Part shown: positions 23,030 to 36,100 of the stretch, piece after piece | Position numbering within the stretch: the first letter of the stretch is position 1 | How the letters are laid out: every line of letters starts with the position of its first letter | Origin: Dicyema japonicum | Taxonomy: Eukaryota > Dicyemida > Rhombozoa > Dicyemidae | Direction of reading: 5' to 3' | DNA length: 64,000 nucleotides | NCBI GenBank assembly: GCA_011109175.1 | Contig: RDEW01000002.1 | Span: forward strand, 2,272,997 to 2,336,996 | The notes under the pieces: generated by a model | The model's database searches: none | Seen by the model: only the letters and a program-made list of their open reading frames with translations | Told to the model about the DNA's origin: nothing | Made by a program: the position numbers and the translations under genes

Positions 23030-24029
23030 TTCTCTACATGTTAAATGCGTTCTGACAAAATGGAGGAGATCAATGCACTTATATGTCTCCCAAGGCTATA
23101 GAATATCGGAAATAACCTTATCGTAGATGCTATGTAGACGCAGTCATCGAGCCAAGCATTTATACACATGCATTGTGGCCTTTGTACATAACCTGGACGA
23201 TCAAAACAAGCCAGAAAGGGTAGTTTTCTAGAAATGACTCTTCTCTAATACCTCTGGGGACCCTGATCAGTAAGAAGAGAGGGACGCACCAGTTCGACTA
23301 CGGAACCGATAAGTGTTTATGTGGGCTTGAAGGAAGAGCATCTATCCAAGATGATTTCAATACTGAAGCGTCTCGGGGTCATGCAAATAGTTAGCTCGGT
23401 ATTACTCTGTTCTTTGAAATTTTTATTTTCTTAAATTTCTGTTGAAATATTTAAAAATACACAAAATAATTGGAGGAAATGGTCACGGAGCCCTTACTCC
23501 ATCGACATTTATGTTTTTAGCTCCACAAAATGATGTAAAATGACAATTTGGAGGTCAACTTGTTTTACGATGCTGATTCGGCTAAAAATTACTTTTTTTC
23601 AGCCAATTGTTAAGACTTGCTGTTAGTTGTAAATATTTTATTTAAAGTGAAAAGTATTAATAATAAATCATACTCATCGGATTCCTCTGCAGGGATGAGA
23701 GAAGGCTCTTTCATACGGTAGTGGGAGACTACAGATGACTACAGACGTTGGATGGCTCGTTGATCGACTGGGATTACCTAACTGTCTTACGTTTTTTTCA
23801 TCTTTCTTTCTCGGTGATCCCGGAGTTCTAAATAAATAAATGCTCCTTCATGGCTGAACGTCCGATGACATCGGCTCTGACAGCCATGAGTTCGAATCCG
23901 AAAAATCGACTTTTCAGCGAAGGCCAATTCTCGTCAAACAGATCCCACCCGTGAGCCGATGAGTCATTCTTAGTAGATAGGGATCCTGTTACCTTCCACT
24001 GCTGAAGAACTTCATAAGTGGAAAGCTCA
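23030..24029. other. Mostly unassigned; LINE-like 3' end and a tRNA-like B box
   Basis: At 23795-23840, GGTGATCCCGGAGTTCTAAA then ATAAATAAAT resembles other LINE 3' ends in this window. At about 23890 GAGTTCGAATCC resembles a Pol III B box, but no A box or tRNA fold accompanies it. Confidence 0.35.
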
Positions 24030-24120
24030 TAGTCTGGGATGTCACGTGTACGGACACTTTCGCTTAAACAACCTACCTCAGAGTGCTGCCTGTTCAACCA
24101 TCTAAAGGCCAAAACATTAA
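24030..24120. repeat. Dispersed repeat R4, copy 2
   Basis: It shares GTCTGGGATGTCA, ACACTTTCGCTTAAACAACC and CTCAGAGTGCTGCC with the other copies (10440-10560 and 26760-26860). Confidence 0.5.
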
Positions 24121-25369
24121 GTTTTGATAGTATGCTCACCTCCCCAATGATGAGACGTTGCTTTATCTCCCAGTGTAAACCTCCGAAGCTTTTGAATTTG
24201 CATTACGCTTTCAATACCTATGAGTCATTACTGCGGGTCTCTAGATCTCTAATTTTTTGTTCTAGTTTTTCAAAATGTCAATGTTTTGCTTGATAATTAT
24301 AACCCTCATCCAAGCACAGTGTCCAGAGGTATTCGAGAAAATTCCGTTCTTTAAGCTTTTCAAACAGAACTCGCATTTTATCAGTCAAAACTCTTTTTGT
24401 GGACAAAATTCGACGATAATTAAATCTTTTCCGAACACTCACAAGTTAAGGTCTCCCAAATGAGTCAGAATGTCGGTTTCTTCTCCTTCAAGGAGGAGTC
24501 CCCAAGGATTCAAACCGATTGCCCAGATCCTCAACCTTCAATCAGTCACAAAAATAAATTATTGTGAAGTTGAGAAAGTTCCTTCTCAAGTTTAGCAGCC
24601 ATCTTAGCATTCGGCTGTATAGTAAGCTCCAATCAATTGAACACAGTTGTATTATTTACAAGTATCAACGAATGTGACCCGAAGCCTTGGTTCAACAAGA
24701 TCTTGGTCGTCCCCACTAAACATCGATGTGAGTAAATCTTCTTTACCTCGTGATATTTTGGTAAACCTGGCCCTCTTCGTATCGGTAACCACGTGTGTCT
24801 CAATGCTGGACAAGACTGGGAAAGCTAAGTAGTCACTTTGCCCTCCGTTTTCATTTGATGACCAGGGACCGCCTTGTGTTTCTCCTCCCTACTGGATCAA
24901 CCGTTGGGATCTAACTTCCTTCATTGATAGTTACGTTTGTGTCATCCACCAATTCCTTCACTTGAAGGGACCAGGAGTAAATAAATAAATTATCGACAAG
25001 TCTACCAATACTAGAAACCCCAAACCTAAAGATATTATGGATTATTGACAGATTGTCCCTTAAATCCTCACAGATTTTTACAGATTTACCAAATATCCCC
25101 ATTTTTTGCTTATTTCCTACCATTCACATACATTTGGTACCCTTCTTCATTCAAGGCCTGATCGGCAAAGATTTGTCCTCAAATGGCTCTAATTCTTCTA
25201 AAACCCGCCATCAAGTTTCCGTTAGTAGTAAGTTCCTAGGGTTGAGCAGTAGACAACCTCACTAAGCTTCTCCACTTCATTGGACAAGAGACCGTTTTTT
25301 CAGAGTTGGTCAGTTGTCAATGGCCATCAAGGATAGTAATCTAGGAAAATATCACAATCTTGACCTTGA

Positions 25370-25560
25370 AATTAAATTATTCCAAATGACCAAGGGTAAA
25401 ACCAGTAGAACCTCATCCAAGCACAGTGATCCAGGAAATATTTTCTGGGAAGCTGAGGTCGAAGCAGAGCGCAAAATAGTCTCCCGACAGGAGAAGAAAT
25501 GAATCCTTTTGAGTGTCGGCTAAGCATTGGAGGTCCTTCAATCAAAAATCCACATAGGAA
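25370..25560. repeat. Dispersed repeat R3, copy 1
   Basis: It shares CAAGGGTAAAACC, AGCACAGTGATCCAG, GAGGTCGAAGCAGA and GAATCCTTTTGAGTG blocks with 45120-45350 and 55690-55945, all plus-oriented. A short extra piece (AACCCTCATCCAAGCACAGT) lies at 24300-24320. No coding or Pol III signal was recognised. Confidence 0.6.
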
Positions 25561-26759
25561 TGTTAGCAACAGGAGTTAGTTTTGTCCCTCAACACGGTCA
25601 GGTAGGACTTCAAATATTTCCACTTCCTTGTACAGATCTACTATTTCTTGGGAAAGGAATTCAAAAAACTCACATTTCGTCAGACTCCGTCACAGTCGAT
25701 TCGTGATTGTCAAATTCATTGATGGTTTTCGCGGGATTTGCAGATTTGTTTATAAAACAAAAATGCACTGAATCAGCTAATATCAGTCAACCAACTCAAC
25801 AAATTTTCTCTCAACAATTCAAACTCTCTTTCTTAAGGTCAAAGGGTCGTTCTAGCAGACATACTCACTACCATAAACTCAGTCAGTCAAATCATCTCAT
25901 CAACCCTTCACTTTGTACCACAATGACAAACATGCAAAAAGCAAAGGTTTACAAAACTTTATAGGTTTTTTTCGGCAGACTGGACCACTAAGCCAGTGAA
26001 TTCCTGTTGTTAGTACAAATAAAACGTGGATTCAACAGCGGAGAGAAAACCGTTAAATAAGTGACTGGACATCACCGTTTCCGCTGAAAATAACTAACCA
26101 AATACCAAACACATCCTAAACCCAAAATATCAGTCTTCGTGTTACTCTCGAGGTAAATCAAGAAGGAACTGACCTGTGTTAATTAACCAGCCACATACAA
26201 AGTACGAGACACATGAGGTCACGCGACTTTAAATCGGAAAGAATATGACAAAACTGAAGTACACTCCTTGCTAAGATACATATGGACTCGTAGTTATCTG
26301 TACATAGAACTTTAGTCCTTGTGGTGCGAATTACTGGAGGATGTGTTTTATTAAATTTTATCCTAAAAGACGTCATGTGATCCATCTGTCTCAAATAGGA
26401 TCAGCATTTAGCTTGCATTCTAAAAGGATCACTCTATCCTGATTCTACTAGAAATGTTCACACAATGGAGGACATGGATGGACTTGATGCTTGGAATGAC
26501 ACGTCCTACTATTGTAAACGGAATATACCTTTTCTATTATTCGATAAGATTTAGGATTTGTCGTGGTCCTTTTTCCATTCACTTCATTCGATAGAACTTT
26601 TAAGAGATCAGTGATCGGTCTCATATTGGTAGATATCTCATATTGATCGAAATGTACGGGAATCAGATAAAATTTTGTATTGGATGACGAAGAGTGTAAA
26701 TTAGCTAAAAAGATCGATATTGGTTTAAAAACTATTTGAATATACAACTATATAACTAA

Positions 26760-26860
26760 ATCCCTAGTCTGGGATGTCATTTGAAAGCACACTTTCACTC
26801 TCTCAGAGTGATACCGATCTCTGTTCAGCCGCTGGGAAGGGCGAAGCATAGAAATGCTGA
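26760..26860. repeat. Dispersed repeat R4, copy 3
   Basis: Matches R4 through AGTCTGGGATGTCA, CACACTTTCACT, CTCAGAGTGATACC and TCTGTTCAGCCGCTGGGAAG. Confidence 0.5.
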
Positions 26861-28414
26861 GTGTATACTGACTTGTCAAGTGAAGTAATGTTCTTTCATT
26901 TCGCAGTAGAAACATACGTGGCCAGTGGTGACAAGGATAGCTTGCCTTCAGTTGCTAATATATGACTAATAATGACACCCACAATGAACGGTCGAAAAAA
27001 CCACGAAAATAAATAGTAAATATTTAAATAAATTAAAAATATTTAAATTTAATGTTTTAAATTTTTAATTAATTAATGTTAATTTAGTTAATTTTATATA
27101 TTAATCATTGACTTTTAGGAGATCGTTAATTGAATTCTTCGCCTTATCCACTACCAGCGTCTCAAAGTCAAGGAAAGAATTTTTCAATGATTTTTTCAAA
27201 CATTTTTTCCCGCTTTACCATCAATTTCTTCATAAAATCTTTAATATGTTCAAAAACCGATCCTAAAATCTAAGATAAATACAGCTAAACTCCTCGCTTA
27301 ATAATTTCAGTCTCATCCGAATCACTGTCCACTTGGTTTTTTGTATCTACAAATTAAGCTAGAATTTACCGCTGAATTTTGAATTAAGAGCGGCAAAAAT
27401 AGTGAAATCAAAAATAACGGATTCATTAAATTTTCGATTTACCTCGAATCTTATAATAAATGCCTGCAACAGTTTGAAATTACATAAATCACGTTTTTTG
27501 TTCATTGATCGCTAGAAAAAGCTTAGGTCAGCGATTTGCTTGCGAATTACTTTCGTTTAAATAGTTAGAATTAAGGAAGCATCAGATACACCAATGTGGG
27601 CTTGAATCCTCTTTGCCCGAACCTGGCGGAGACCAGTTTAATTATTAGAACACCGGGAGTCAAACAATTTGGGTGATCCCTGTTTCATAAGTATTATCGC
27701 TATCTTACATCTTGGTCTCTACTTCACCCACCGCTACCTGGGAGATACCTCCTCTCGTGCTTCCGCTGGAAATCAATTATGGAAAAGATCTTGGACCGAC
27801 TGACTTTCCTTTGTCTTGGATAGAGATAGGCGAGGAGAATTCCTGGCTTCTTGAGAAAAGGAAAGGAATCCATATCTACTAGTAAGGAATAGATCCATAG
27901 GCCATGAGACTTCCCAGCATGCGAGGAATTGACGGGTATAATTGATTGAAGATCAGTAAGTAGTTAATTGGTCAAAAGGTTGAGCGGGTGATGTAACTCT
28001 GGTCCACTACATAGCTCTAGCACACTTAATGACGTCATCTATTCAAGGCAGATATACCCTTGCCCTTTCATCTCTATTAGAAACTAGAGGTTCTGAATAA
28101 AGAAATAGAATGCACAAATATCTGGGTTTGAACCCGATTGGTTAAACTTGGGGGATATTGGATACGAACCGTTATCAATGAAGAGGATGAAGAGAACTTA
28201 ATGGCATGGATTCGTGTTAGAAGTTGATCATCCTGACACCAGTCTAATAAATGGCGGAAAAGATAAATTTTATATCAAAAAATTCACAACGAGAAAGGAG
28301 CGTGAGACACGTGTCAAATTATTCAAAATTAAAAAAAAGCCGCATTTTTATTATTCATAAAATAAATTTTAATTTAATTTATATTTAAAAAATTAACTTT
28401 AATGTGACAGGGAA
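26861..28414. other. AT-rich intergenic sequence without a recognised gene
   Basis: 27000-27120 is a very AT-rich low-complexity stretch. I see no domain, terminal repeat or RNA gene before the small gene at 28415. Confidence 0.4.
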
Positions 28415-28749
28415 ATGTTTGAAAAAGATAAACAGGAGGTGTCTCAACACATAATTAAAAGCAGTGAACGAATAAGGGAGATTGTAGCCACGTGTCTCGA
28501 CAACAGGGAGGTAATTTATCCTTTATTATTCGCCAGGCTGGATTTTCCGAGATTTTCCCCAAATTAGTCACATTTGATTCGAAATGTTGCATTATGGAGG
28601 ATAACTCGAGTGCTCTGAATTGGAATCTCAAAGCCTTCGATCATAAAATCGACCAAATCGCGGAAATCGGAAGAAATTTGGGAAATATTGAAAATAGCAT
28701 AAATTCCATAAATCAAGATTTGTCCTCATTTTTTAATAATTTGCGATAA
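28415..28749 (+). CDS. Two-exon gene for a 102-residue helical protein of unknown function
   Basis: Exon 1 is 28415-28510 and exon 2 is 28537-28749. A 26-bp intron (28511-28536) begins GTAATTTATCC and ends TTCGCCAG. Coding length is 309 bases, an exact multiple of three, ending TAA. The protein starts MFEKDKQEVSQHIIKSS. Its C-terminal half is predicted helical or coiled-coil: FDHKIDQIAEIGRNLGNI, then ENSINSINQDLSSFFNNL. The layout recalls small BLOC-1/BORC-type subunits, but I cannot assign it. A run CTTTAATGTGACAG ends four bases before the ATG and would suit a splice or trans-splice acceptor. Intron size matches the conserved genes in the window, which supports a real gene. Confidence 0.6.
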
Positions 28750-29810
28750 ATTCATTTTTTGTAAAACTTTCTTATTTTTAGTCCCTTGAATTTAGTGAGC
28801 CTCTTTATACCATGTTTGTGATAACCAGGTCGCGCACTTGTTGCAGTTGTCGATACGAACGAATGACTGGGATGTCTCCAGTTCTATCAAGAGCCAGAGA
28901 ATCCACTTTGTTCTATTGCATCATTCGGCCCCAAGAAAATAAACCGTTTAACCTTAAACATCCGCCCCCCATAGATACAAGTGGAGACACTTCCGGAAAA
29001 CAGTGGTATCCCTCAATGACCACATGATGAGAATGGCTAGAGCGATAGGGGGAATCGAGATCAGCTAATTAGTTACCCCCCGTTGTTCATCTTCCTCGAG
29101 TCTAAGCAGTTTAAAAGTGACTAGGAGGAAGGGCATACCCACGTGACAAGTTCTATCATCGACATAGGTTGGGCTCAATATCCACACATGATAAATAGAA
29201 TAAGACTAAATCATACTACTAATAATCAATGCCTCTATATCCACTCTGTGTACTATAAGGTGGACCAAAATAGGGTACATACCCATAATGCGGTGTTAGG
29301 GATCTATGAAGCCAACCTTAACCAACTCTTTCGATGAGTCATCTTATCTACCAATAAGTCATCTCTCAGAACTTTGAAGACAAAGATGCTCAGAGTTTAA
29401 TAGGCAAGTAATCTTTAAGCAGGAATCTTCTGGTTTCTAAGAGCTAGAACTTGTCACGTGGTTTTATTATAAATCTATATCAGCTTATTAAGCATTTATC
29501 CCATTCGTCTCGTCTTTTGTTCTCTTCAAGGAAGACTAGTCCAAGCCACGTGGGGTCCAATTATTTCCATATATAGCGTTTTTGTAGATCGTTAGATTCT
29601 TGATATGGAATGCTTCGTTTTAAGGTTCTGGTTTTCCCAGCGTCAAAATTTGTATTATATCTATAAAAGCTGTTGACTCAACTAGAATTTATTCACTAAT
29701 TATATTTATGCAAGGTGTTGGCTTAAATTGAAAATGAAGCTCTACAGGAAAAATGAATCAAATACAAGAGAGTTATTTGTGATATAAATTTTATTTATTT
29801 TTTTTTAAAT
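28750..29810. other. No confidently recognised gene
   Basis: The minus strand at about 28905-28810 encodes a frame ending DRTGDIPVIRSYRQLQQVRD then LVITNMV, with an AG acceptor-like end just upstream. It could be a terminal exon of a gene converging on the one at 28415, but no family is recognised and no clean upstream exon was found. Confidence 0.25.
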
Positions 29811-29812
29811 AA

Positions 29813-30109
29813 ATGGAAGCAGACTGTGGAGGTGGAGAAAAAAGGGAGTATGACTTGCTTGCAAACGATATGGGGCAGATGCTTGGTTGCAAGGTCCTCG
29901 TTATTCCAATAGTAATGACGTGGGAAGGAATTGCAACAAAGTGCCACAAGGGATATCTGAAGCAGTTGGGGGTAGATAGGAAACTCCAGGCATATCTACA
30001 GTCCACTGTATTAAAGCGGACCCTAGAGAGCCTGACACTGGAGTATAGATGGCAGAGCCCGGAGATGCTATTTGGGAAGTGTTCTCTCCTTCCATCTGCT
30101 CTACTATAG
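29813..30109 (+). mobile_element. Retroelement C-terminal fragment
   Basis: A 98-residue frame contains KREYDLLANDMGQMLGCKV and VIPIVMTWEGIA, then LGVDRKLQAYLQSTVLKRTL. This pattern (K...Y..L...L....V.VIPIV.G, then L...A...L..) is the short tail found after the reverse transcriptase of several animal non-LTR elements. No reverse transcriptase precedes it, so it is an isolated fragment. Confidence 0.5.
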
Positions 30110-30244
30110 TGATCTTATATGATCTACTTGTCTCAGAAGTCACTCAACAGAAAAATTGCCTCAAAGAGGAGTTTTTGTTTCCTACTATTTACTAAGTTGT
30201 TTTGAAAGAGTTCCACTGCTAAAAGAAATGGAAGTCCCTGCCTT

Positions 30245-30258
30245 ACCCCCCCCCCCCC
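30245..30258. repeat. C homopolymer
   Basis: A run of about 14 cytosines, unusual in AT-rich sequence. A second run of about 9-10 C lies near 63690. Confidence 0.8.
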
Positions 30259-30509
30259 ATTCTAGGGATGGCGTAAATGTGATAAAGACTCATCCTTTTT
30301 TTGGACCGTGATGATGGGTATACCATTGACTTCTTTCTTGGTGTATCCGGGACACTAATGTCCTCATATTTTCTAGATATAGGGTACTTTACATTCCTCT
30401 TTTTATAGATGTACAAAAATTTTGATACAGAAGACGTCATGAAGTCAATGGAGGTGATTTCTTACTATAAAATTGGCGGTTTTTTCTTAACTTGAAGTAC
30501 GTCAAGTGA

Positions 30510-30590
30510 TTATCGATGAAAGAATCGAACTCACACCTAAATGTGTTGAACAACAGCACTAACCACCACACTACCTGGTATATAATCCTC
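30510..30590 (-). mobile_element. tRNA-like SINE head (minus strand)
   Basis: Read on the minus strand, GGTAGTGTGGTGGTTAGTGC (A-box region) is followed about 35 bp later by GTGAGTTCGATTC (B-box). There is no paired acceptor stem or sensible anticodon arm, so it is a tRNA-derived SINE head rather than a tRNA gene. Confidence 0.5.
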
Positions 30591-30929
30591 ACTTAAGGTA
30601 AATGAGGTACTAGATTGAAAGAAAAGATGGTTGACTAAGCCTGTTCTCAATGAAAGTCTGTTATAAACGATTTAGATAGCTTGGTTCTTCCACTTTTTTT
30701 AACTTTAACAAGGAAATCAAAAAAGGGAGTTGGTTTCCACCGCAAGTCCTGCAATCGCTTGGACTCTTCTCTGCGTTCTCGAACCCCTCTTATCGTTCAT
30801 ACTGTGCGGCAACATAAAAGTCAATGATGGCATCTCTTTTTAGGAAGTTTGCCATCTTTTTTTGCTGCATCTCTGATCGACATTACTAGCAAATTTTCAT
30901 CTTCATCTAGCTTCTCGTCGAGCTTTGCA

Positions 30930-31080
30930 TTGGATTTTTCTTCTGACAGTTATGATCCATGAAGACCGTACCAGTCTTTTATCTCTTCCAAAAACACATT
31001 GAGTCTCCTCTCTGAGATCATACCCGATCTCGACACATCAGACGGTAGCACGTCGTCTGCGCATATCAAGGAAGAAAGGG
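30930..31080 (-). mobile_element. LINE reverse-transcriptase fragment (motif C)
   Basis: The minus strand encodes ICADDVLPSDVSRSG and then ERRLNVFLEEIKDWYGLHGS. It aligns with IYADDILILDSS...ERRLGAF of the LINEs at 20.4 and 38.6 kb, with Tyr of YADD changed to Cys. Confidence 0.6.
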
Positions 31081-31579
31081 ATAAACATCTCCCAGTTAAG
31101 ATAATCCATCATAATAGACAATCATCAACATCAGACCGCCCGTCATATTATAATCATTTGGATTCAGTAAACAATATCATAAAGTCACATAACATATGAT
31201 TCAGGACATTCGAAACATAGCAGTAAGATACAACAAACAAGCAACGTGAAAATTTTGAAATATTTAAATATTTCAAATAATTTTTACATATTAAAAAATT
31301 AATATTAATTTCCAACAAACTAATTAATCTTTCTATACAACTCTAACGCTTTGCAAAGGTTTTCTTGGACACCTCTGAACCCTACACTTTTTGAGGAATT
31401 AGTGAGGAAAACCGGAGCCTTACTACCCTCCAAAAAGTTAGAAATTCTCGCCCAATCCGGAAATGCGTTGGAACCGGGAAGAACACCGAACAAGAATGAG
31501 ATAGCTACTCGATGTGGCCGGAATCACCTGATGGCTATGTAGTTATTTAATTTGTCGGTGATTTTTGGTTTTTAATAAT

Positions 31580-32010
31580 AATAATAACTCTGGGACATAG
31601 CCACCTCAAAAGAGGAATTGGAGAGGCTAGACTCGTTTCACAGGAATCATCTAAGAAACATAACTGAAATGTCCTGGCCATCCAAGATCTTGCGGAAAAG
31701 ACTGTATAATAAGTGTGACTGTACACCATTAAGTCACGAGATCATTAGCTCTCGTTGGAGACTTTTTGGATACGTCTTGAGGTTGGACCGATATCTCCCG
31801 AATATCGCAATGGAGGATTACTACTCTCCAATGTAAAACGCTTTCGTGGAAGACCGAAAACAACCCTCTCGGTCGTTTTACAAAACGATTGAAAGCCGTA
31901 AAGAAAACATCTAGTGACGATCTGGACACACTGAGGAACCTAGCAAAGAACAGAAGAGCTTGGAGCAAGCTAACTAATTCTCAAATTTTTTGCTGCACAT
32001 GCTCTCGTGA
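31580..32010 (+). mobile_element. LINE C-terminal fragment (same family as 47.5-48.9 kb)
   Basis: Contains LERLDSFHRNHLRNI, RWRLFGYVLRLDRYLPNIAM and RFRGRPKTTLSVVL, matching RWRLFGHILRLD..APANVAM and RFRGRPRTTLAVVL of the 47.5-kb element. It is preceded by a TTAATAATAATAATA tract and is broken by stops. Confidence 0.7.
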
Positions 32011-32479
32011 AAGTGCTAATAATAAACTAATTTAAAGAAAATTGAACCCTTCAATCTTCAGTAATTGGAACTCTTAATAAGTTTTTGTCATCTTTGGTTA
32101 ACCCTACCCTTTTCGATATCCCAGTGAGAAGAACCGATTAGCAGTTCATTTCACATAAAGACCTGCCTGTAGCGTTAGCCTAAAAAGTCTGTGGTATCAT
32201 TTAAGAGTTAGTCTCAGGTGGCGCCCTTTGTCAGAGTGGCACGTAAAAAGATTACTTGTTCTTCTTCACTCAACTGGAGGGATTCCCACAGCTGAAAAGA
32301 CTGGATTGGACTTGTATGTGTTATTGGAAGATCCCTTACTCCTTCGATGGTTAGAATTAAATACATGGACTGAATACAGTTCCTTACAAGTTGATGAGGA
32401 TACTTACTGAAATAGAGGTACTCCATCAGCTCAAGTTTCCACCGATTATCAGTAGAACAACTGACATGCAGTACTGAAC

Positions 32480-32700
32480 CTCATGTTAAAGGCCATTAGA
32501 GTTTTCCCAAATTCCCAGTTCCAATAATAGTGACACCTTTAAGTCCGTTTTTGACAAAGACATGTCTTCAGGATCATCTCCACCACGCCCTTTTGAGCAT
32601 GTCGACTGGCAAATTTGTCCCCCACCTCATGTTAGAGGCAATTAAAGATTAACAAAATTCCCACTTCCAATACTAGTGAGACCTCTAAGTTACCGCACGC
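32480..32700 (-). pseudogene. Stray POLR1B exon fragment between 70-bp direct repeats
   Basis: Positions 32552-32626 closely match 33930-34003 inside POLR1B. On the minus strand they encode [12 protein letters not shown]-like residues and PEDM, without the surrounding exon. The fragment sits between two copies of a roughly 70-bp repeat (32480-32545 and 32632-32700: CCTCATGTTA.AGGC.ATTA and TTCCAATA.TAGTGA.ACCT). It lies 0.6 kb downstream of the POLR1B stop and is too short to function. Confidence 0.65.
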
Positions 32701-33179
32701 ACGTCACCCAACGTCATGAAGTTGACCTGAATGTACTTAACAGACCACTTGAACCCCATTTCCTTCATTTCTGAGAGTCTGGGAAAAAATTAATATTGAT
32801 GGCAACAAATTTGAAAAATATTGCTTAATCTGAGTAATTTTAATATAAGGAGTTTTAATGATCAGGTTGTTTCCTCTGACAATAGCTATTCAGATACGCT
32901 GTCGAAGTCTTCCAGTATTGTGAGCCTTTGGATCACGGACCAAACCATCCGCTTGTGAGCAAAGATTCCTTAAGAGTAAATGAGACAAAGAAATGATCGG
33001 TACTTCCTTCTCTTCTCATCGACTTGCTTAGAAGCATAGCCAGGGTCTAAGGCTTAAGTGGCAAAATTTTTAAATGTACTAATCGACACATGTAGCATCC
33101 AAATCCATCCTCCTGCTGTTATTAGGAAAAAAGTCGTCATCCCCCTGAGTAATAAATTGATAAAAAAATTTATTAAAAA

Positions 33180-36100
33180 TCATTTTAGTTCAACTTTAAC
33201 TCCAACACTGGCCAACTCCACAACCAAGTATCTGAGAGCATAGGGCAAGGCAATGCCCTTCACACGGTCAGATTGACACACTCTACACATCCAACAGTCC
33301 TCCTCCCTTACAACTCCCTCGTCAATTACTCCTCCCTTTCAACAATCGTCGATAGAAGGGATCCACACGTGCCACATACATTCATCTACAAACATCAATC
33401 AATCCTCGACCATAGTCTTATCCGAAGACACAAATAGCCTGTCCTGCAAGGAATACGCAGCTCCGTGGGACAACAGAGCGTCCCTTTCCATCTCCCCGAA
33501 ACGGATTCCACCGTGTTTTCGCCGTCCTTTTACCGGCTGTCGTGTAAGTTTGTCCACAATCCCCGTTGAACGGACCTTTCCAATCACACGTGAGCAGTAC
33601 CTGAACTTTGTCGGAGACCATGTGCCTCAGTCTCTGGTAATACACAACTCCTGTGAAAATTTCCGCCTCCATTTCACACCCAGTGACCCCACTGATCAGT
33701 TTCTCCCATCCATAGTGGTTGAATCCGGCTAAAAAAGTTAGCATGAACTGAACTTCCCAAAGTAGTCCACTGTGTTCTCATCGCCAGCATATTTGAAAGT
33801 AGAGGAATCATGGAAGAGACCATTTAAAGCGCCTGATTTTCCCGCCAAAAGCTCAAGCAAGTTCCCCATCGTCATTCGCGAAGGAATTCCGTGAGGGTTG
33901 AACAGAATGTCAGGGACGAGTCCGTTTTCCGAAAAAGGCATGTCTTCAGGGTTCAGAATCACCCCAACCACACCCTTCTGAGCATGCCTACTGGCAAATT
34001 TGTCCCCCACAACGGCCGGTCTCTTAAATTATCAATCATCATACAGGTTCTAGCGTTGTTATGGAAACAATTTGGGAGTGGTTTAACACGGATACTTTAT
34101 CCACCGTCGCGGATTCACTGTTTGTATATTTCTCCACGGAATATTGTCCTGTTTCCGTGTTTTTCACACTAAAATAACTGAAAGTAAAAACCAATAGAAC
34201 GGACAGTCATAAAAGAGTCTACCACCCACATATGGGAGTCCATCGGTGTCAATAAACTCCGCGATTTTGGTATCACCAGGTTTTCGAGCTAAAATACGGA
34301 ATAAACGTCACCAAAAATGAAATTTGTCTGTTTTTTCTTTCCACCGGTCAAATCGACGACTTTAGTAGAATAAATGAAGGCGGAAGCGAATCCCCGGTCT
34401 ATGGACCCCCGATTTATGGTGATGGCATCCTCCATGTCAAATCCCTATAGTAAATAGAAGGTTAGTACAGTATAGGAGACCATGGCGACCACTGCGTTGG
34501 TGCCCATCGGATATTCGTCGACGGAGTAGTCGTCGTAATGCTTTGTTCGTGTTATGGGAGTCTGAGGGGTGAGGAGTCGGTACATTTTGTTATCCGATCG
34601 AGTCTGCATATTCTGACAGCCCAGCCCCATTGTTTGTTTGCACATCTGAAAGTTAAGGGGATCATTACGTGACATTGATAGATATTTCGAGGACTGGGGT
34701 TAAATTCAGAGAATGGAGTCAATGAGGCGTTCAAACTGAGAATGGTTGAGTCGTCCAATTCACAGAATGGTTTGAGTCGACTGGTCTTACAACCTGCAGG
34801 GGAGGTGAACACGTATATTCCTGGGAATTGACTGTTTGATGAATAATTCAGGGATTTCTCCACAAATGCAATCTCCGTGTGATTGGGAATCTACGTCAAG
34901 TCATTCTTTACTGTGTTAGTCGCCTTCAATCTTCTAACAGTGCTCACAAAGGCAGCAGCCTTAGACGAGTCCACGAAACCGAGGACAGTTCCGTCCAGTA
35001 AAACAGTATAAACTTCACCTCCATTCATTGGTCCGTCTACTGGCATGATTCCATACCCACATAAAGTCCGACCAATTTTTAGGTTGTCCACAGAATCGGT
35101 CACAATCTAGAAAATAAAATATTAAAAATAAAAAAGTTTTAATTATTTATTCAAAAAAATATATAAAAATTCAAAAAAATAATAAAATATTTAAAATTAT
35201 AACAACAAATAAATAATAAAATTAAGCTTACACTAGCACGTGAAGTAAGATGGTTCACAGCCCACAAGAAGGTCCGTCGGGAGTCTGCACACAACAGAGG
35301 AAGCCTGAATATAAACATTTAGGATACCCCAAATCTCAGGGTTCATTTTCCTGACAGCAGTGGTTTTCATGTCAATGTAAGAGTTCCCCTTGCACGCAGC
35401 GAAAGTGGGAAATAACCGCATCATATTAACCCTGTCAGCCAAAACGCTCAGTCCAGAAGTCTACAGTCAACACATCCCCTACCTGCTGTATTCCGTGGCG
35501 CTGTAGGCTGAGATATTTCCGGTTGAGGAGACAGTTTATCGTAGAGAGGGGATTGGTTGCCTTGGTGACGGCTGAGTTCAACGCGTCCTCAATATTCGCT
35601 GTAGTCTTCCTTTCAAAAGACTGCCCAATAATCCGGCAGATCCCCTGCAGCCATATTTTGAGCCGTTCCTCGGAATAAAAAGACAAAAAACCTGTAAGAC
35701 GATGGACAGGATGCTCCCTGGCAGGAGGACTTCCTGATTGGCGACTGAATCAGGACTGTCCTCAATGCAGTTTCCCTGTACAAAGAGAGAAGCTTCTTTA
35801 GCATGAATCTACGAGTAAAGGAGACGGGTACATCAGACATTTGATCTTCTCGGAGTCCTGTTTGATGTGGACGCACACACAAGAACTAGTAATCAACCAA
35901 ATGGTACCTCAGCAACCTAGTGGCAACTTCCTCGTTGGAGAGCCAATCACTAAAGTTTCCTTTTGACTTAAAAAGCCCGCCTAAATAGTTTTTGACGTGG
36001 GCCCTCGAGTAAAGCTTTTCCTGGTGGAGCTTTCCAATCATAATAGTAGCACAGTTAGCGAAGAATGAGTTATCCCTGTCCCCTTGCATGATCATACTGA

